A stretch of DNA of 64,000 nucleotides from a bacterium (lineage in GTDB: Bacteria > Planctomycetota > UBA1135 > UBA2386), in assembly GCA_024743115.1 (NCBI GenBank), contig JANSXC010000012.1, positions 1-64,000 on the forward strand, given 5' to 3'. The first letter of the stretch is position 1; every line of letters begins with the position of its first letter. Shown here piece by piece: positions 51,113 through 59,734 of the stretch. The notes beneath the pieces are model-generated. The model saw only the letters and a list, made by a program, of their open reading frames with translations, had not been told where the DNA came from and ran no database searches. The position numbers and the translations under genes are program-made.

Positions 51113-53620
51113 ATGCCGCTACCACTCCGTCGTTGTTTCCCCCCCCTCCTCTCGCTGCTCGCAGCCGCGAGTGCGACGGCTCAGGAATCGACAGCCTGGG
51201 CCTGGGTCAACCCGTTCGGCCAGCCCGCAACGTTCACGCCGGCGGTCGCCTACCAATACTGCTCGAGCGGCGGAACGATCACCGTTGCGCGCGTTGCGGG
51301 CTCGCAGAACCGATTCGTCGTCCACGTACCAGGCATCGATGTACCCCGCAGTCACGTGCAGGCCACCGCGCATGGCGGCAACCACGTCGCCGTGATCGAG
51401 TACTGGCGCAACGGCAGCGGCGATACCGACATCCAGATCGCGACCTACCAACCGACGGGCCAGCCCGCCAACAACGTGCCATTCACGGTGTGGCTGCGCA
51501 CGCCCGGCGACCCCGACGAGCGCGCGGCGTATCTGTGGGCCAACGACGAGTCCCGCGTGAGCTACACGGCGCCGTTCAACTATGCGTGGAACGGCGGCCG
51601 CCAACTGCCGTGGATCAACCGCGCCGCGACCGGCCTCTACTACGTCTACCTCTACGACCTCGCGAACAACGCGCCCGAACGGGGCCACGTCCAGGTCACG
51701 GCGTACGGCTCGTTCCGGCGCTTCAAGATCTGGAGCGTCGGTCACGACTTCGCCAACGGTCACGTCCTCGTCGCGCTGCAGTGCTTCGACGCGGCGGGCA
51801 ACCTCGCCGACGGGCGCTTCGTGCTGCATTACAACGAGGCCGCCGCGCCGATCGACGAACGCCTCGGCTCGGGCGCCCACGTGTTGTCCGACGATCCGCT
51901 GATAGGATGCCATCGGCCGGATCCGCTCTTTGCGGACAGCAACGGCCTCGAGGGCCCACCCGACGATCACTCGATCTGTCGCATCGGCACGGGCAACTAC
52001 CTCGTCCAACTGCCGGACGTCGCGCCGTCGTCCAGCTCGACCGCCATCGCGACGGCGTATGGCGGCAGCTCGACCGAGTACGCGTCGATCGGCAACTGGG
52101 GCACCGACGGCTGCGGTGGCACGACGGTGCAGGTCCGGACCTGGGACGTCGCCGGCAATCCGGCGGACGCGCGCTTCTCGTTGCTCTACCTGACGAACCG
52201 GCCGGCGATCCAACGCAAGCAGGCCTGGGCCTGGGTCAACCCGTTCAACAAGCCACCGGTGTTCGTGCCCGATCAGAACTACAGCTACAACTCGGAAGGC
52301 GCGTGGATCACCGCGGAGACCTACCCAACGATCCCGAACCGTCACAAGATCCGCATCCCCGACATGGCCGGCGCGCCAGGAGTGCCGCTCGTCAGCGCGC
52401 ACGGGGCACTCTCACCAGAGGTCGCGGTCGTGCACGCCTGGTGGGAAGAAGGCGCCGATGTCATCGTCGACGTCGAGACGTTCGAACACGCTGGCACGCC
52501 GGCGATCGACGGGATGTTCACGCTGCACTATCGCAGTGGCGGCGCCGGCCACGAGCGCGAGGCCTACGTTTACGCCCACCAGCCCACGGCCAGCGGTAGC
52601 TACACACCGGTCATCTCCTGGAACGGCGACCGCGGCACGCCCACAGTGACGCGCCTCAGCACGGGTCGGTATCGCGTTAGCGTGCCGGGCCTGACGCCGC
52701 TCGGCGCCGAACGTGGCAATGTGCAGGTCACGACCAAGAACCAGGTCCCGATCGTCACCCGAGTCGAGAGCTGGTCCTCGAACCCGCTCGGCCTCGACGT
52801 CATCGTCGCGTGCCAGAACTCGAGCGGCGCCGAGGTGCCGTCGCAGTTCATCATGAGCTACAGCGAGTTCGCGGGACCGATCCCCGGTCGCGAGGGTTCC
52901 GGCGCCCACGTCTGGGCCGACAACGCAACTGCGAGCAGCTACACGCCGAACCCGGACTACACCGACAGCAACGGCACGTTCGGTCCGAACAACGCCGAGA
53001 CGATCACGCGCCTGGCCGCGGGGCTCTACGAAGTGTTCCTGCCCAACCTCGTCGCGATCGACAGCGTCAACGTCCAGGTCAGCGCCTACGGCTCGGGTTC
53101 ACACTTCCCGGTGATCCGCAGCTTCGGCAGTCTCGGCAGCGGACCGACCTCGGTGGTCGTCGAGATCTGGGATACCGCCGGCAACCTCACCGACGGTCGG
53201 TTCACGTTGCAGTATCTCACCGATCGACCGAACCTGTTGCCCGCGACGTCCTCCGGCCTCGGCTCCGGCTGCAACGGCCCGACGCTCACGCCGATGAGCA
53301 AGCCCGCGCTGTGCCGACCCTGGGAGTTGTTTCTCGACGATCTCCCCACGGCGAGCACGCTCGGCTTCCTGCAGCTGGGTCTGTCGAACCCGGGCCTGCC
53401 GCTCGGCAGCGGTGCACCGGGCTGCACGCAGTACACCGACGGCGCGGTCACGATCCTGCTGTTGCTGCCGCACCCGTCTCCGCTGACCGCGCTGAGCGTG
53501 CCCAACGACCCGAGCTTCGTCGACCTCGTGATCTACGCGCAGGGCGGCGCGTTCGTGCCGGGGATCAATCCCTTCGGCCTGGCGGCGAGCAACGGTGCGG
53601 CGGGCGTAATCGGGCACTGA
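51113..53620 (+). CDS. large secreted six-repeat protein ((ABC)x2)
   Basis: An 835-residue exported protein; the signal peptide is LRRCFPPLLSLLAAASATA. Residues 28-~715 are six repeats of about 112-116 residues. Each ends in a motif such as WDVAGNPADARFSLLYLT or WDTAGNLTDGRFTLQYLT. Repeats 1 and 4 begin AWAWVNPF, 2 and 5 share ER-AYxxA...SYT, and 3 and 6 share GSGAHV...DSNG...GP, so the whole is a duplicated three-repeat block. The final ~110 residues (CNGPTLTPMSKPALCRPWEL ... GAAGVIGH) are a separate tail domain. No catalytic motif is recognised; it could be a surface layer or binding protein. Confidence 0.83.
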   Translation: MPLPLRRCFPPLLSLLAAASATAQESTAWAWVNPFGQPATFTPAVAYQYCSSGGTITVARVAGSQNRFVVHVPGIDVPRSHVQATAHGGNHVAVIEYWRNGSGDTDIQIATYQPTGQPANNVPFTVWLRTPGDPDERAAYLWANDESRVSYTAPFNYAWNGGRQLPWINRAATGLYYVYLYDLANNAPERGHVQVTAYGSFRRFKIWSVGHDFANGHVLVALQCFDAAGNLADGRFVLHYNEAAAPIDERLGSGAHVLSDDPLIGCHRPDPLFADSNGLEGPPDDHSICRIGTGNYLVQLPDVAPSSSSTAIATAYGGSSTEYASIGNWGTDGCGGTTVQVRTWDVAGNPADARFSLLYLTNRPAIQRKQAWAWVNPFNKPPVFVPDQNYSYNSEGAWITAETYPTIPNRHKIRIPDMAGAPGVPLVSAHGALSPEVAVVHAWWEEGADVIVDVETFEHAGTPAIDGMFTLHYRSGGAGHEREAYVYAHQPTASGSYTPVISWNGDRGTPTVTRLSTGRYRVSVPGLTPLGAERGNVQVTTKNQVPIVTRVESWSSNPLGLDVIVACQNSSGAEVPSQFIMSYSEFAGPIPGREGSGAHVWADNATASSYTPNPDYTDSNGTFGPNNAETITRLAAGLYEVFLPNLVAIDSVNVQVSAYGSGSHFPVIRSFGSLGSGPTSVVVEIWDTAGNLTDGRFTLQYLTDRPNLLPATSSGLGSGCNGPTLTPMSKPALCRPWELFLDDLPTASTLGFLQLGLSNPGLPLGSGAPGCTQYTDGAVTILLLLPHPSPLTALSVPNDPSFVDLVIYAQGGAFVPGINPFGLAASNGAAGVIGH
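51194..52222 (+). repeat. first ~1.03-kb ABC block inside the six-repeat gene
   Basis: Block 1 starts with 24 bases (from 51194) identical to those at 52223. Matching landmarks in the two blocks are separated by 1029 bases (AWAW), 1035 bases (ER-AY) and 1029 bases (GSGAHV). The blocks are otherwise diverged, so the duplication is old or under selection at these motifs. Confidence 0.75.
52223..53245 (+). repeat. second ABC block inside the six-repeat gene
   Basis: Block 2 repeats the A, B and C unit types of 51194-52222 in the same order. The right boundary is set near LTDRPNLLPA, just before the Cys-containing tail, and is approximate. Confidence 0.72.
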
Positions 53621-53699
53621 CGCCGCCGACGTGCCAATGGGACCCGCGAGTTACCCGCCCCCACTGGCGCTGACTGCGGCAGCGGTCCAAGATTCCCGC

Positions 53700-56600
53700 A
53701 TGACCCCCCGCTGCTTCGCGGGCGCGATCTTCGCGCTCCTTTGCGTCGTCACCCCAGCCCAGAACGAGGAGAAGCCGCTCGGCTTCGTCGCGTCGTACCT
53801 GACCGAAGCGCGCGGCAAGCTCGCGGCCGGCGACACGGCCGGCGCGCGCGCTGCGGCCGACCGCGCGCTCGAACGCGACCCCAAGAGCCTGCCCGCGCTC
53901 GAACTGCTCGCACAGATCGCCCAGGTCCAGGGTGACCTCGACACCGCGGTGCACTCGCTCCATCGCTGGCTCGAGGTTCACGACACGCGCAGCCGGAAGC
54001 GCACTCCTGAACGCAAGGCCGTCCACGACCGGCTCGCGCCGATCGACACCGAGGCGCGCACGTGGGAGACGCTGCAGGACAAATACGTTCGTGGCCTGCT
54101 GGGACTCGGCAAGCTCTACCGCAAGAAGAAGGACCTGCTCGGCGCGCTCGACATCTACGGCCATGTGCTCAGCGTGGCGCCGGGGCTGCCCGAAGCGCAG
54201 ACGGCGATCCACGAGATCCGAACGACCGGTGGCAAGGAGGTCGCGGTCGAGGACGTCTACGCCGGGACCGATCCGACGGGCGGCCTGTCCGAGGACGAGC
54301 TGCGCGAGATGGACGAAAAGCACAGCGAGTGGGAGAACGCCTACACGGCTGACGGCGAGAACTATCGCTACCGCACCAACGCGGGCTTCCTCGTGCTCGA
54401 GACCTCGCGCATCGCGATGGAGCAGATGAATCGGTTCTACCGCCGGTTCTTCCGCTTCATGGAGGATGGCGGCAAGACGCCGAAGATCGAAATCCGCATC
54501 TTCAAGAGCCGCGACGAGTATCTGAAGCTCGGCAAGGGCCCGCCCGCGGAATGGTCGGGCGGCCACTTCATCGGCAGCGCAGTCGAGACCTACGCCGGCG
54601 GCGTGTCGGGCAAGGAAGGCGTGCGGTCGATGTACGGCACGCTGTTCCACGAGGCCGCACACCAGTTCGTGAGCCTCACCGGCCCGATGGTGCCGGGCTG
54701 GCTCAACGAAGCCTACGCGTCGTTCTTCGAAGGCTGCGTGATCTTGAGCAACGGCACGGTGAAGTGGAACCGCGTGCCGCCCCATCGCCTGTTCCCGCTC
54801 GCCAAGCGCATGGAGCACGGCTGGATGCAGGACGTGAGCGAAGCTGCTTCGTCTGGCGGACAGTTCGGTTCACCCCAGGGCGCGCCGTCGCTGCGCATGA
54901 TCGTGATGAACGAATACCAGTGGGGCCCGCCCTGGTATGCGCCGACCTGGGGTCTGGTCTACTTCCTCTTCAACTACCGGGCGGAGGACGGCCGCACGGT
55001 CTATCGCGACTCGCTGCACAAGTACTACAAGTCCTTCCGCGCCGGCCGCGCGAACGATCCGGTCGGCAAGTTCGAGGAGATCGTTCTCGGTGGCGCCGAG
55101 CTCTCGCCGGTCAAGACGATCGACGAGCTCAACACGATCTGGAAGGAGTGGATTCTGCGTCTGCGGGATCGCGAGACCGGCAAGATCGAAGTGGGCGACG
55201 AACTCGTGAAGTGGGCCGCGGCCGCGATTCAGCGCAAGGACCTCGACCTCGCAATCGAGTTCCTCGAAGAAGCGCGCGAACGATCGCCCGGCGACTTCGA
55301 GGTGCTGTGGCAGCTCGCGGGTGTGCTCGAGAAGAAGCGGCGCAAGAGCGAAGCATCGGCGCGACTGCGCGAGTTCCGCCGCGCGCTCGAGGCCAAAGGC
55401 AAGACCGACGACCCGCGGTTCGCCGAAGCCCAGAAGAAGATCTCCCGCCTCGACCCACTCGTGAAGCGCTATCGCAAGATGAAGCAGGACGTCGCGACGA
55501 AGGGGCTCGAACTCGCGAAGAGCTACGAATCGCGGGAGCTACCGACGATGGCGCTCGAGATCGCGCGCCGCATGACCGCGAGCTTCTCCGTGCCCGAGGC
55601 CATGGCCTACTACGCCGAACTCGCGACGCGCACGGGCAAGAGCCTGGCGCGCTGGCGCGTCGCCTACGACGAGCGCAGCCTCGACGGCTGGTCGGGCGGC
55701 GACGGCGCCTACCAGGCCTACGGCAAGCTGCTGCGCGCGGCCGTGAAGAAAGCCGGCGAGCGTATGGTCACCCGGGAGCTCACGGCGGACGTGACGTTCG
55801 ACGGCGACTTCTCGCTGTCCGCCGAGATGCAGGTCCCCGAAGTACCGACGAGCGGCGACCAACCGGGCGGCTTCAAGGGCGAACTCGTCGGGCTCTGCTT
55901 CGGCCGGAAGGGCGATCAGAGCTACCACGCGGTGCTGCTGCATCCGAAGGGCTTCCTCGACATCAGCACCAACCGCGGCGGGCAATGGACCGTCCACGAC
56001 CACCGCAGCATGCCGGTCGGTTCGAACTGGCACGAGCTGCGCATCGATCTGACCGACAACCAGCTCGACGTCTACTTCGACGGACTCTATGTGCGGTCGC
56101 TCGACTTCCCCGACGCGAGCGTCGTCCGCGGCGCGTTCGGCCTGATCTGTGGCCCGGGCGAAGCGAGCTTTCGCAACGTGCGACTACTGGCGCGCGATCC
56201 ATTCGACCCCGCTGCACGCATCGAGCGCGAGATCGCGATGCAGAAGGTGCTGACCGACCCGAGCAAGCGCCAGCCCGGCACGTTCTCGGGATTCGTGCCG
56301 CCCGAGCTCGGCGAACTGCAGTGGCAGACCGATCCCGTCACGCTCGGCCAATTGCGCGGCCGCCCGACGATGATCGCGTTCTGGTCCCCGCGCGTGGACC
56401 AGATCATCCCGTGCACGAACTGGCTGCGCCACGCGATCGAGCGTGGCAAGGAGCAGCGCCTCGCGGTGATCGTGCTCTGCGAACCCGGCACCAAACCCGA
56501 AGCGCTGAAGGCGTACCTGCGGGACAACCCGCTGCCCGCGAGCCACATCGCGATCGACGAGTACGGCGAGACCTACGCGGAGTACTACCTCAAGGCCGGC

Positions 56601-56750
56601 TTCTTCGGGATGCCCCGCATGTTGCTGCTCGACCGCAAGGGCATCGTCGTCTTCGAGGGCGACCCCGGCCTCAGCAAGGGCAAGGCCTGGGAACCGGCAC
56701 ACGGTCCGACGTACGTGGACGGCCCGCTCGACAAACTGCTCGGCAAGTAG
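53700..56750 (+). CDS. secreted TPR, HExxH peptidase-like, laminin-G-like and thioredoxin-like fusion
   Basis: A 1016-residue exported protein. After the signal peptide (residues 1-21), TPR-like helices occupy ~25-90 and ~130-190. A metallopeptidase-like domain has HEAAH at 317-321 and a third ligand candidate Glu337 in PGWLNEAYASFFEG, as in DUF1570-type proteins. Further TPR-like helices follow (~490-600). Residues ~657-825 are a concanavalin/laminin-G-like domain near DUF1080 (DERSLDGWSGGDGAYQAYGK, WHELRIDLTDNQLDVYFDGL). Residues ~870-1016 are thioredoxin-like (LGQLRGRPTMIAFWSPRVDQ, FFGMPRMLLLDRKGIVVFEG), but the CxxC is absent. ATG 53700 is chosen for the signal peptide. Probably a surface or periplasmic degradation or sensing protein; activity is inferred only. 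Confidence 0.82.
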   Translation: MTPRCFAGAIFALLCVVTPAQNEEKPLGFVASYLTEARGKLAAGDTAGARAAADRALERDPKSLPALELLAQIAQVQGDLDTAVHSLHRWLEVHDTRSRKRTPERKAVHDRLAPIDTEARTWETLQDKYVRGLLGLGKLYRKKKDLLGALDIYGHVLSVAPGLPEAQTAIHEIRTTGGKEVAVEDVYAGTDPTGGLSEDELREMDEKHSEWENAYTADGENYRYRTNAGFLVLETSRIAMEQMNRFYRRFFRFMEDGGKTPKIEIRIFKSRDEYLKLGKGPPAEWSGGHFIGSAVETYAGGVSGKEGVRSMYGTLFHEAAHQFVSLTGPMVPGWLNEAYASFFEGCVILSNGTVKWNRVPPHRLFPLAKRMEHGWMQDVSEAASSGGQFGSPQGAPSLRMIVMNEYQWGPPWYAPTWGLVYFLFNYRAEDGRTVYRDSLHKYYKSFRAGRANDPVGKFEEIVLGGAELSPVKTIDELNTIWKEWILRLRDRETGKIEVGDELVKWAAAAIQRKDLDLAIEFLEEARERSPGDFEVLWQLAGVLEKKRRKSEASARLREFRRALEAKGKTDDPRFAEAQKKISRLDPLVKRYRKMKQDVATKGLELAKSYESRELPTMALEIARRMTASFSVPEAMAYYAELATRTGKSLARWRVAYDERSLDGWSGGDGAYQAYGKLLRAAVKKAGERMVTRELTADVTFDGDFSLSAEMQVPEVPTSGDQPGGFKGELVGLCFGRKGDQSYHAVLLHPKGFLDISTNRGGQWTVHDHRSMPVGSNWHELRIDLTDNQLDVYFDGLYVRSLDFPDASVVRGAFGLICGPGEASFRNVRLLARDPFDPAARIEREIAMQKVLTDPSKRQPGTFSGFVPPELGELQWQTDPVTLGQLRGRPTMIAFWSPRVDQIIPCTNWLRHAIERGKEQRLAVIVLCEPGTKPEALKAYLRDNPLPASHIAIDEYGETYAEYYLKAGFFGMPRMLLLDRKGIVVFEGDPGLSKGKAWEPAHGPTYVDGPLDKLLGK

Positions 56751-56754
56751 CGGT

Positions 56755-56771
56755 ACGCCGGCCACCGGCGT
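56755..56771 (+). terminator. stem-loop after the fusion-protein gene
   Basis: ACGCCGG (56755-56761) pairs with CCGGCGT (56765-56771) around CCA, starting 5 bp after the stop codon at 56750. No T-run follows. Confidence 0.4.
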
Positions 56772-56778
56772 GCGTCTT

Positions 56779-56806
56779 CCCGCTCGATCCTCCGCGTTCG
56801 AGCGGG
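56779..56806 (+). promoter_or_regulatory. stem-loop just before the methyltransferase start
   Basis: CCCGCTCGA (56779-56787) pairs perfectly with TCGAGCGGG (56798-56806) around a 10-nt loop. It ends 5 nt before ATG 56812 and abuts the GTAGGG that would serve as ribosome site, so it could limit translation or serve as a second terminator stem. Confidence 0.4.
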
Positions 56807-56811
56807 TAGGG

Positions 56812-57588
56812 ATGGACGCCATGCCCGCCGACCTCGAATCAGGAACGCTGCTCGCGAACCTCCGAGAGCAGCTCATACGGCGAATCACACCGGCTTCGAA
56901 TCAGATCGCCCACGGTGACGAGATGGTTGCCGGCAATCCGGTGCACTACGACAAAGCCGGCCAGTCCGCGTGGCGCTGCATCGCGGCGGCCTTGCTTGCG
57001 GCCGGCGTACCCGAGCCACGTCGCGTGCTCGACCTGCCCTGCGGCCACGGACGTGTCATGCGAGTCCTGAAGTCGGCGCTGCCCGATGCCGAGTTCACCG
57101 CCTGCGATCTGCTGCGCGACGGCGTGGAGTTCTGCACGTCGGCGTTCGGCGCGACCGGCGTCCACTCGCAGCCCGACCTGGAGCAGGTCCGGTTCGACAC
57201 GCCGTTCGACCTGGTGTGGTCGGGCTCGTTGCTGACCCACCTCGACCGCCCCGGCTGGCTGGCGTTCTTCCGGCTGCTCCACCGCGCCCTGGCGCCAGAA
57301 GGCGTGGCCGTTGTCACGCTGCACGGCCGCTGGGTCGCCCATCGCATGACGCAGGGCTATCGCTACGGCCTGACCGACGAACGCGTTGCGGCCGTGCTGG
57401 CAAAGTACGAAGCCACGGGATTCGGCTACGCTACTTATCAGGATTCGCGGGACTACGGCGTCTCCCTGTCGGCTCCCCACTGGATCCTGCGCGAGATGCA
57501 CACCTGGCAACAGCTGCGCATCGTCGGGTTTGCGGAGCGCCAGTGGGACAACCACCAGGACGTCCTGGCAGTCCAGCGAATCGGCTGA
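56812..57588 (+). CDS. class I SAM-dependent methyltransferase
   Basis: A 258-residue methyltransferase. Motif I is RRVLDLPCGHGRVMRVLKSA, the strand-2 end is FTACDLLRDGVEF, and motif IV is FDLVWSGSLLTHLDRPGWLA; RALAPEGVAVVTLHG follows. The N-terminal 50 residues (ITPASNQIAHGDEMVAGNPV, HYDKAGQSAW) are like those of methyltransferases in surface-glycan loci. Starts at 56812 and 56821 are both possible. The substrate is unknown. It converges on the DUF3352-like gene. Confidence 0.85.
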   Translation: MDAMPADLESGTLLANLREQLIRRITPASNQIAHGDEMVAGNPVHYDKAGQSAWRCIAAALLAAGVPEPRRVLDLPCGHGRVMRVLKSALPDAEFTACDLLRDGVEFCTSAFGATGVHSQPDLEQVRFDTPFDLVWSGSLLTHLDRPGWLAFFRLLHRALAPEGVAVVTLHGRWVAHRMTQGYRYGLTDERVAAVLAKYEATGFGYATYQDSRDYGVSLSAPHWILREMHTWQQLRIVGFAERQWDNHQDVLAVQRIG

Positions 57589-57601
57589 CTCCGCTCGCGA
57601 C

Positions 57602-59695
57602 TCAGCGCCCGAAGCGTTCGATCGGCTGCGCGTGGCGCTCGCCGTAGAGCGTCACGACCTCGAGGTTGGCGTCGAGGCAGTAGCGCTGCCATGAGGCCGG
57701 ATTGATCTCGATGAGGATCATCCGGCCTTGCCCGTCGACGGTGGCCAGTTCGCGAAAGTAGCGGAACGACGAACGAATCTGCTTGCCCCCCGGCAACGTC
57801 AGCGTGTCCGGGCTGTCGTCGCCGGGGATCGATAATGCGTCCGCGGGCAACTCCTGCGCGACGAACAGCTCGACGAGATCGGTCGGCCGGCGCCCCTCAC
57901 GCTCCTCGAAGGCCTCGAACGCGTCGGCGACGACCTGCAGGCGGCGCCTGGCGATCGCACTCGCAAGGACCATCGTCGCACCGTCGCCGACGTCCTGAGC
58001 GAGTGTCACCGGCGCGAAGACCAGGTATGCGGTCAGCATCGGTCCGCCGAGTGGGGCGTGGTGACGCAACACGAGGCGATCACCATCGCGGCGCAAGGCC
58101 GCGCGCATCGGCCCGACGAAATCCTCCACCACGTCGACGTCCGGCATCGAATCACGGGAGAACCCCTGCCCGGCACGCCCGATCGTCGCCGCCAGCAGCA
58201 GCAGCCAATGGGTGTGGAAAGCGCGATAGAGTTCGAGTGGATCGCAGCGCAGGTCGAAGCGTTCGACGAGGTCACCCGCGCCGGCCGGCATCACGGCCTC
58301 ACCGACATCCATGGCCTCGATACCCTGCCCCTGCAGCTTCAGGAACGACCGCAGCGAGCGCGCCGACTCGGCGACATGCAACTGTCCGTCGACGATGCCG
58401 AGCGCCGGCCGAATGCCTGGCGGCAACCCCGGCAGATCCAGAGTTCGAACTTCGACCTCGCCCCACTTCGTTGTCTTGAAGCGCAGACCCGCCGCCTCGA
58501 GAGCGCCGAACAACGCTGCGCTCGAGTCGGCCCCGGCAACTCCGAGCGTCACGTAGATGCGAGGGATCAGACTGCCCGCGGCCGGCGCGGCAACCCCGAT
58601 GGCAACGCCCCCGTCCAACGCCTCTTGGAGCGACTCCGAAACGTCGCTGGGGAGCGCGAGTTCTTCACCCGCGAACTCGATCACGGTCGCGAACAGCCGC
58701 GCGGGATCGACAGCCAACCGCAACTGTGCCATCGCCCCCTTGGGCAACGCCTGTTTCGGCAACGGCGCGGTCGCCTGACCGAACGCGGCGACGAGTCCCG
58801 TCCACTCGGACTCCTTCGCCAGCTCGAGCACGAGCTCTTCGAGGATGTCCTCCCCTTCGAACCGCAACCGCCAGTCGATGTTCCCGAGGGCCGCGATCCC
58901 GAGGCCGTCGCCGAGCATGCCGACCTCGCGGAACATGTCGGCGTAGGCGCTGGCGTGGATCCGGTACGAGAGACCCGCGTACTCGGCCGCCGGTGGTCCC
59001 GACAGTTCGACCTCGCCGAAATCCTCGGGCCGCCCTGAACCGAACACGAATGTGCCGGGCAGGTGCACCATCCAACGCTTCGTGTCCGCGAGCCGAGCAC
59101 GCACGTGTTCGTCCTCGATCTCGGGCGACTCGAACACATAGCTCGGCACCCCGTCGATCTTGGCCGCGGGCACTTCGACGAACCAAGGCGCCGCGCGATA
59201 GAACGCGGCATCGCGCTCGAAGTCTTGCGCCCACCGACCATCGAAGCGTGGCTGGCACGAGATCACGTGCGCGCTCTCGATGCCGCGATTCGCCCGCATT
59301 CGCATCGCCATCTCCATCCGTCGCCACTCACGAAGGGGCGGCTGCCGCAGCAGCCCCGCGCCGGAAGAGAACAGACTGACGATGTCCCACGGCTCGAGCT
59401 CCAGGTCGAGGGTCAACGCCACTTCGCGAACCTGACGCCAGCGTTTCGCCTGTCGCTTCTGGCGCGCCTCGACACTCGCGACGAGCTCGACGAGCGCCGG
59501 ATCCTGCATGAGTTTCCCGATCTTCGTCTCGTCCCACCGCGCGACGAGTTCGTCGACTCGCTCGACGCGGAGGTGGACCATCGCGCCGTCGCGGAACACG
59601 AACCCCGGCCGTCCCGCCTGCGCGACGAGGGCGGCCGGCACCACGAGTGTCAGGAGCGAAACGGCGAGAGGGCGGAGGGTCGGAAATCTGGCCAC
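57602..59695 (-). CDS. large secreted protein, DUF3352-like
   Basis: A 697-residue exported protein; the signal peptide is LRPLAVSLLTLVVPAALVAQ. The body alternates beta strands and amphipathic helices in a way that resembles the long DUF3352-type proteins of planctomycetes and cyanobacteria (MVHLRVERVDELVARWDETK, GVAIGVAAPAAGSLIPRIYV, LHVAESARSLRSFLKLQGQG). That assignment is tentative. A helical C-terminal part (DAFEAFEEREGRRPTDLVEL) looks like a pilin-type or SBP-like segment. No catalytic motif is seen. GTG 59695 is chosen, with TATATT 7 nt upstream. Confidence 0.68.
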   Translation of the reverse strand: MARFPTLRPLAVSLLTLVVPAALVAQAGRPGFVFRDGAMVHLRVERVDELVARWDETKIGKLMQDPALVELVASVEARQKRQAKRWRQVREVALTLDLELEPWDIVSLFSSGAGLLRQPPLREWRRMEMAMRMRANRGIESAHVISCQPRFDGRWAQDFERDAAFYRAAPWFVEVPAAKIDGVPSYVFESPEIEDEHVRARLADTKRWMVHLPGTFVFGSGRPEDFGEVELSGPPAAEYAGLSYRIHASAYADMFREVGMLGDGLGIAALGNIDWRLRFEGEDILEELVLELAKESEWTGLVAAFGQATAPLPKQALPKGAMAQLRLAVDPARLFATVIEFAGEELALPSDVSESLQEALDGGVAIGVAAPAAGSLIPRIYVTLGVAGADSSAALFGALEAAGLRFKTTKWGEVEVRTLDLPGLPPGIRPALGIVDGQLHVAESARSLRSFLKLQGQGIEAMDVGEAVMPAGAGDLVERFDLRCDPLELYRAFHTHWLLLLAATIGRAGQGFSRDSMPDVDVVEDFVGPMRAALRRDGDRLVLRHHAPLGGPMLTAYLVFAPVTLAQDVGDGATMVLASAIARRRLQVVADAFEAFEEREGRRPTDLVELFVAQELPADALSIPGDDSPDTLTLPGGKQIRSSFRYFRELATVDGQGRMILIEINPASWQRYCLDANLEVVTLYGERHAQPIERFGR

Positions 59696-59702
59696 GAAGG
59701 GG

Positions 59703-59708
59703 AATATA
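59703..59708 (-). promoter_or_regulatory. -10-like TATATT, leaderless start of the DUF3352-like gene
   Basis: TATATT on the minus strand, 7 nt before GTG 59695. The short region 59696-59734 also carries the start of the divergent lipoprotein gene. No Shine-Dalgarno is evident. Confidence 0.5.
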
Positions 59709-59734
59709 GCCCCGCCTGGGCCGTCCAGCCGCCC

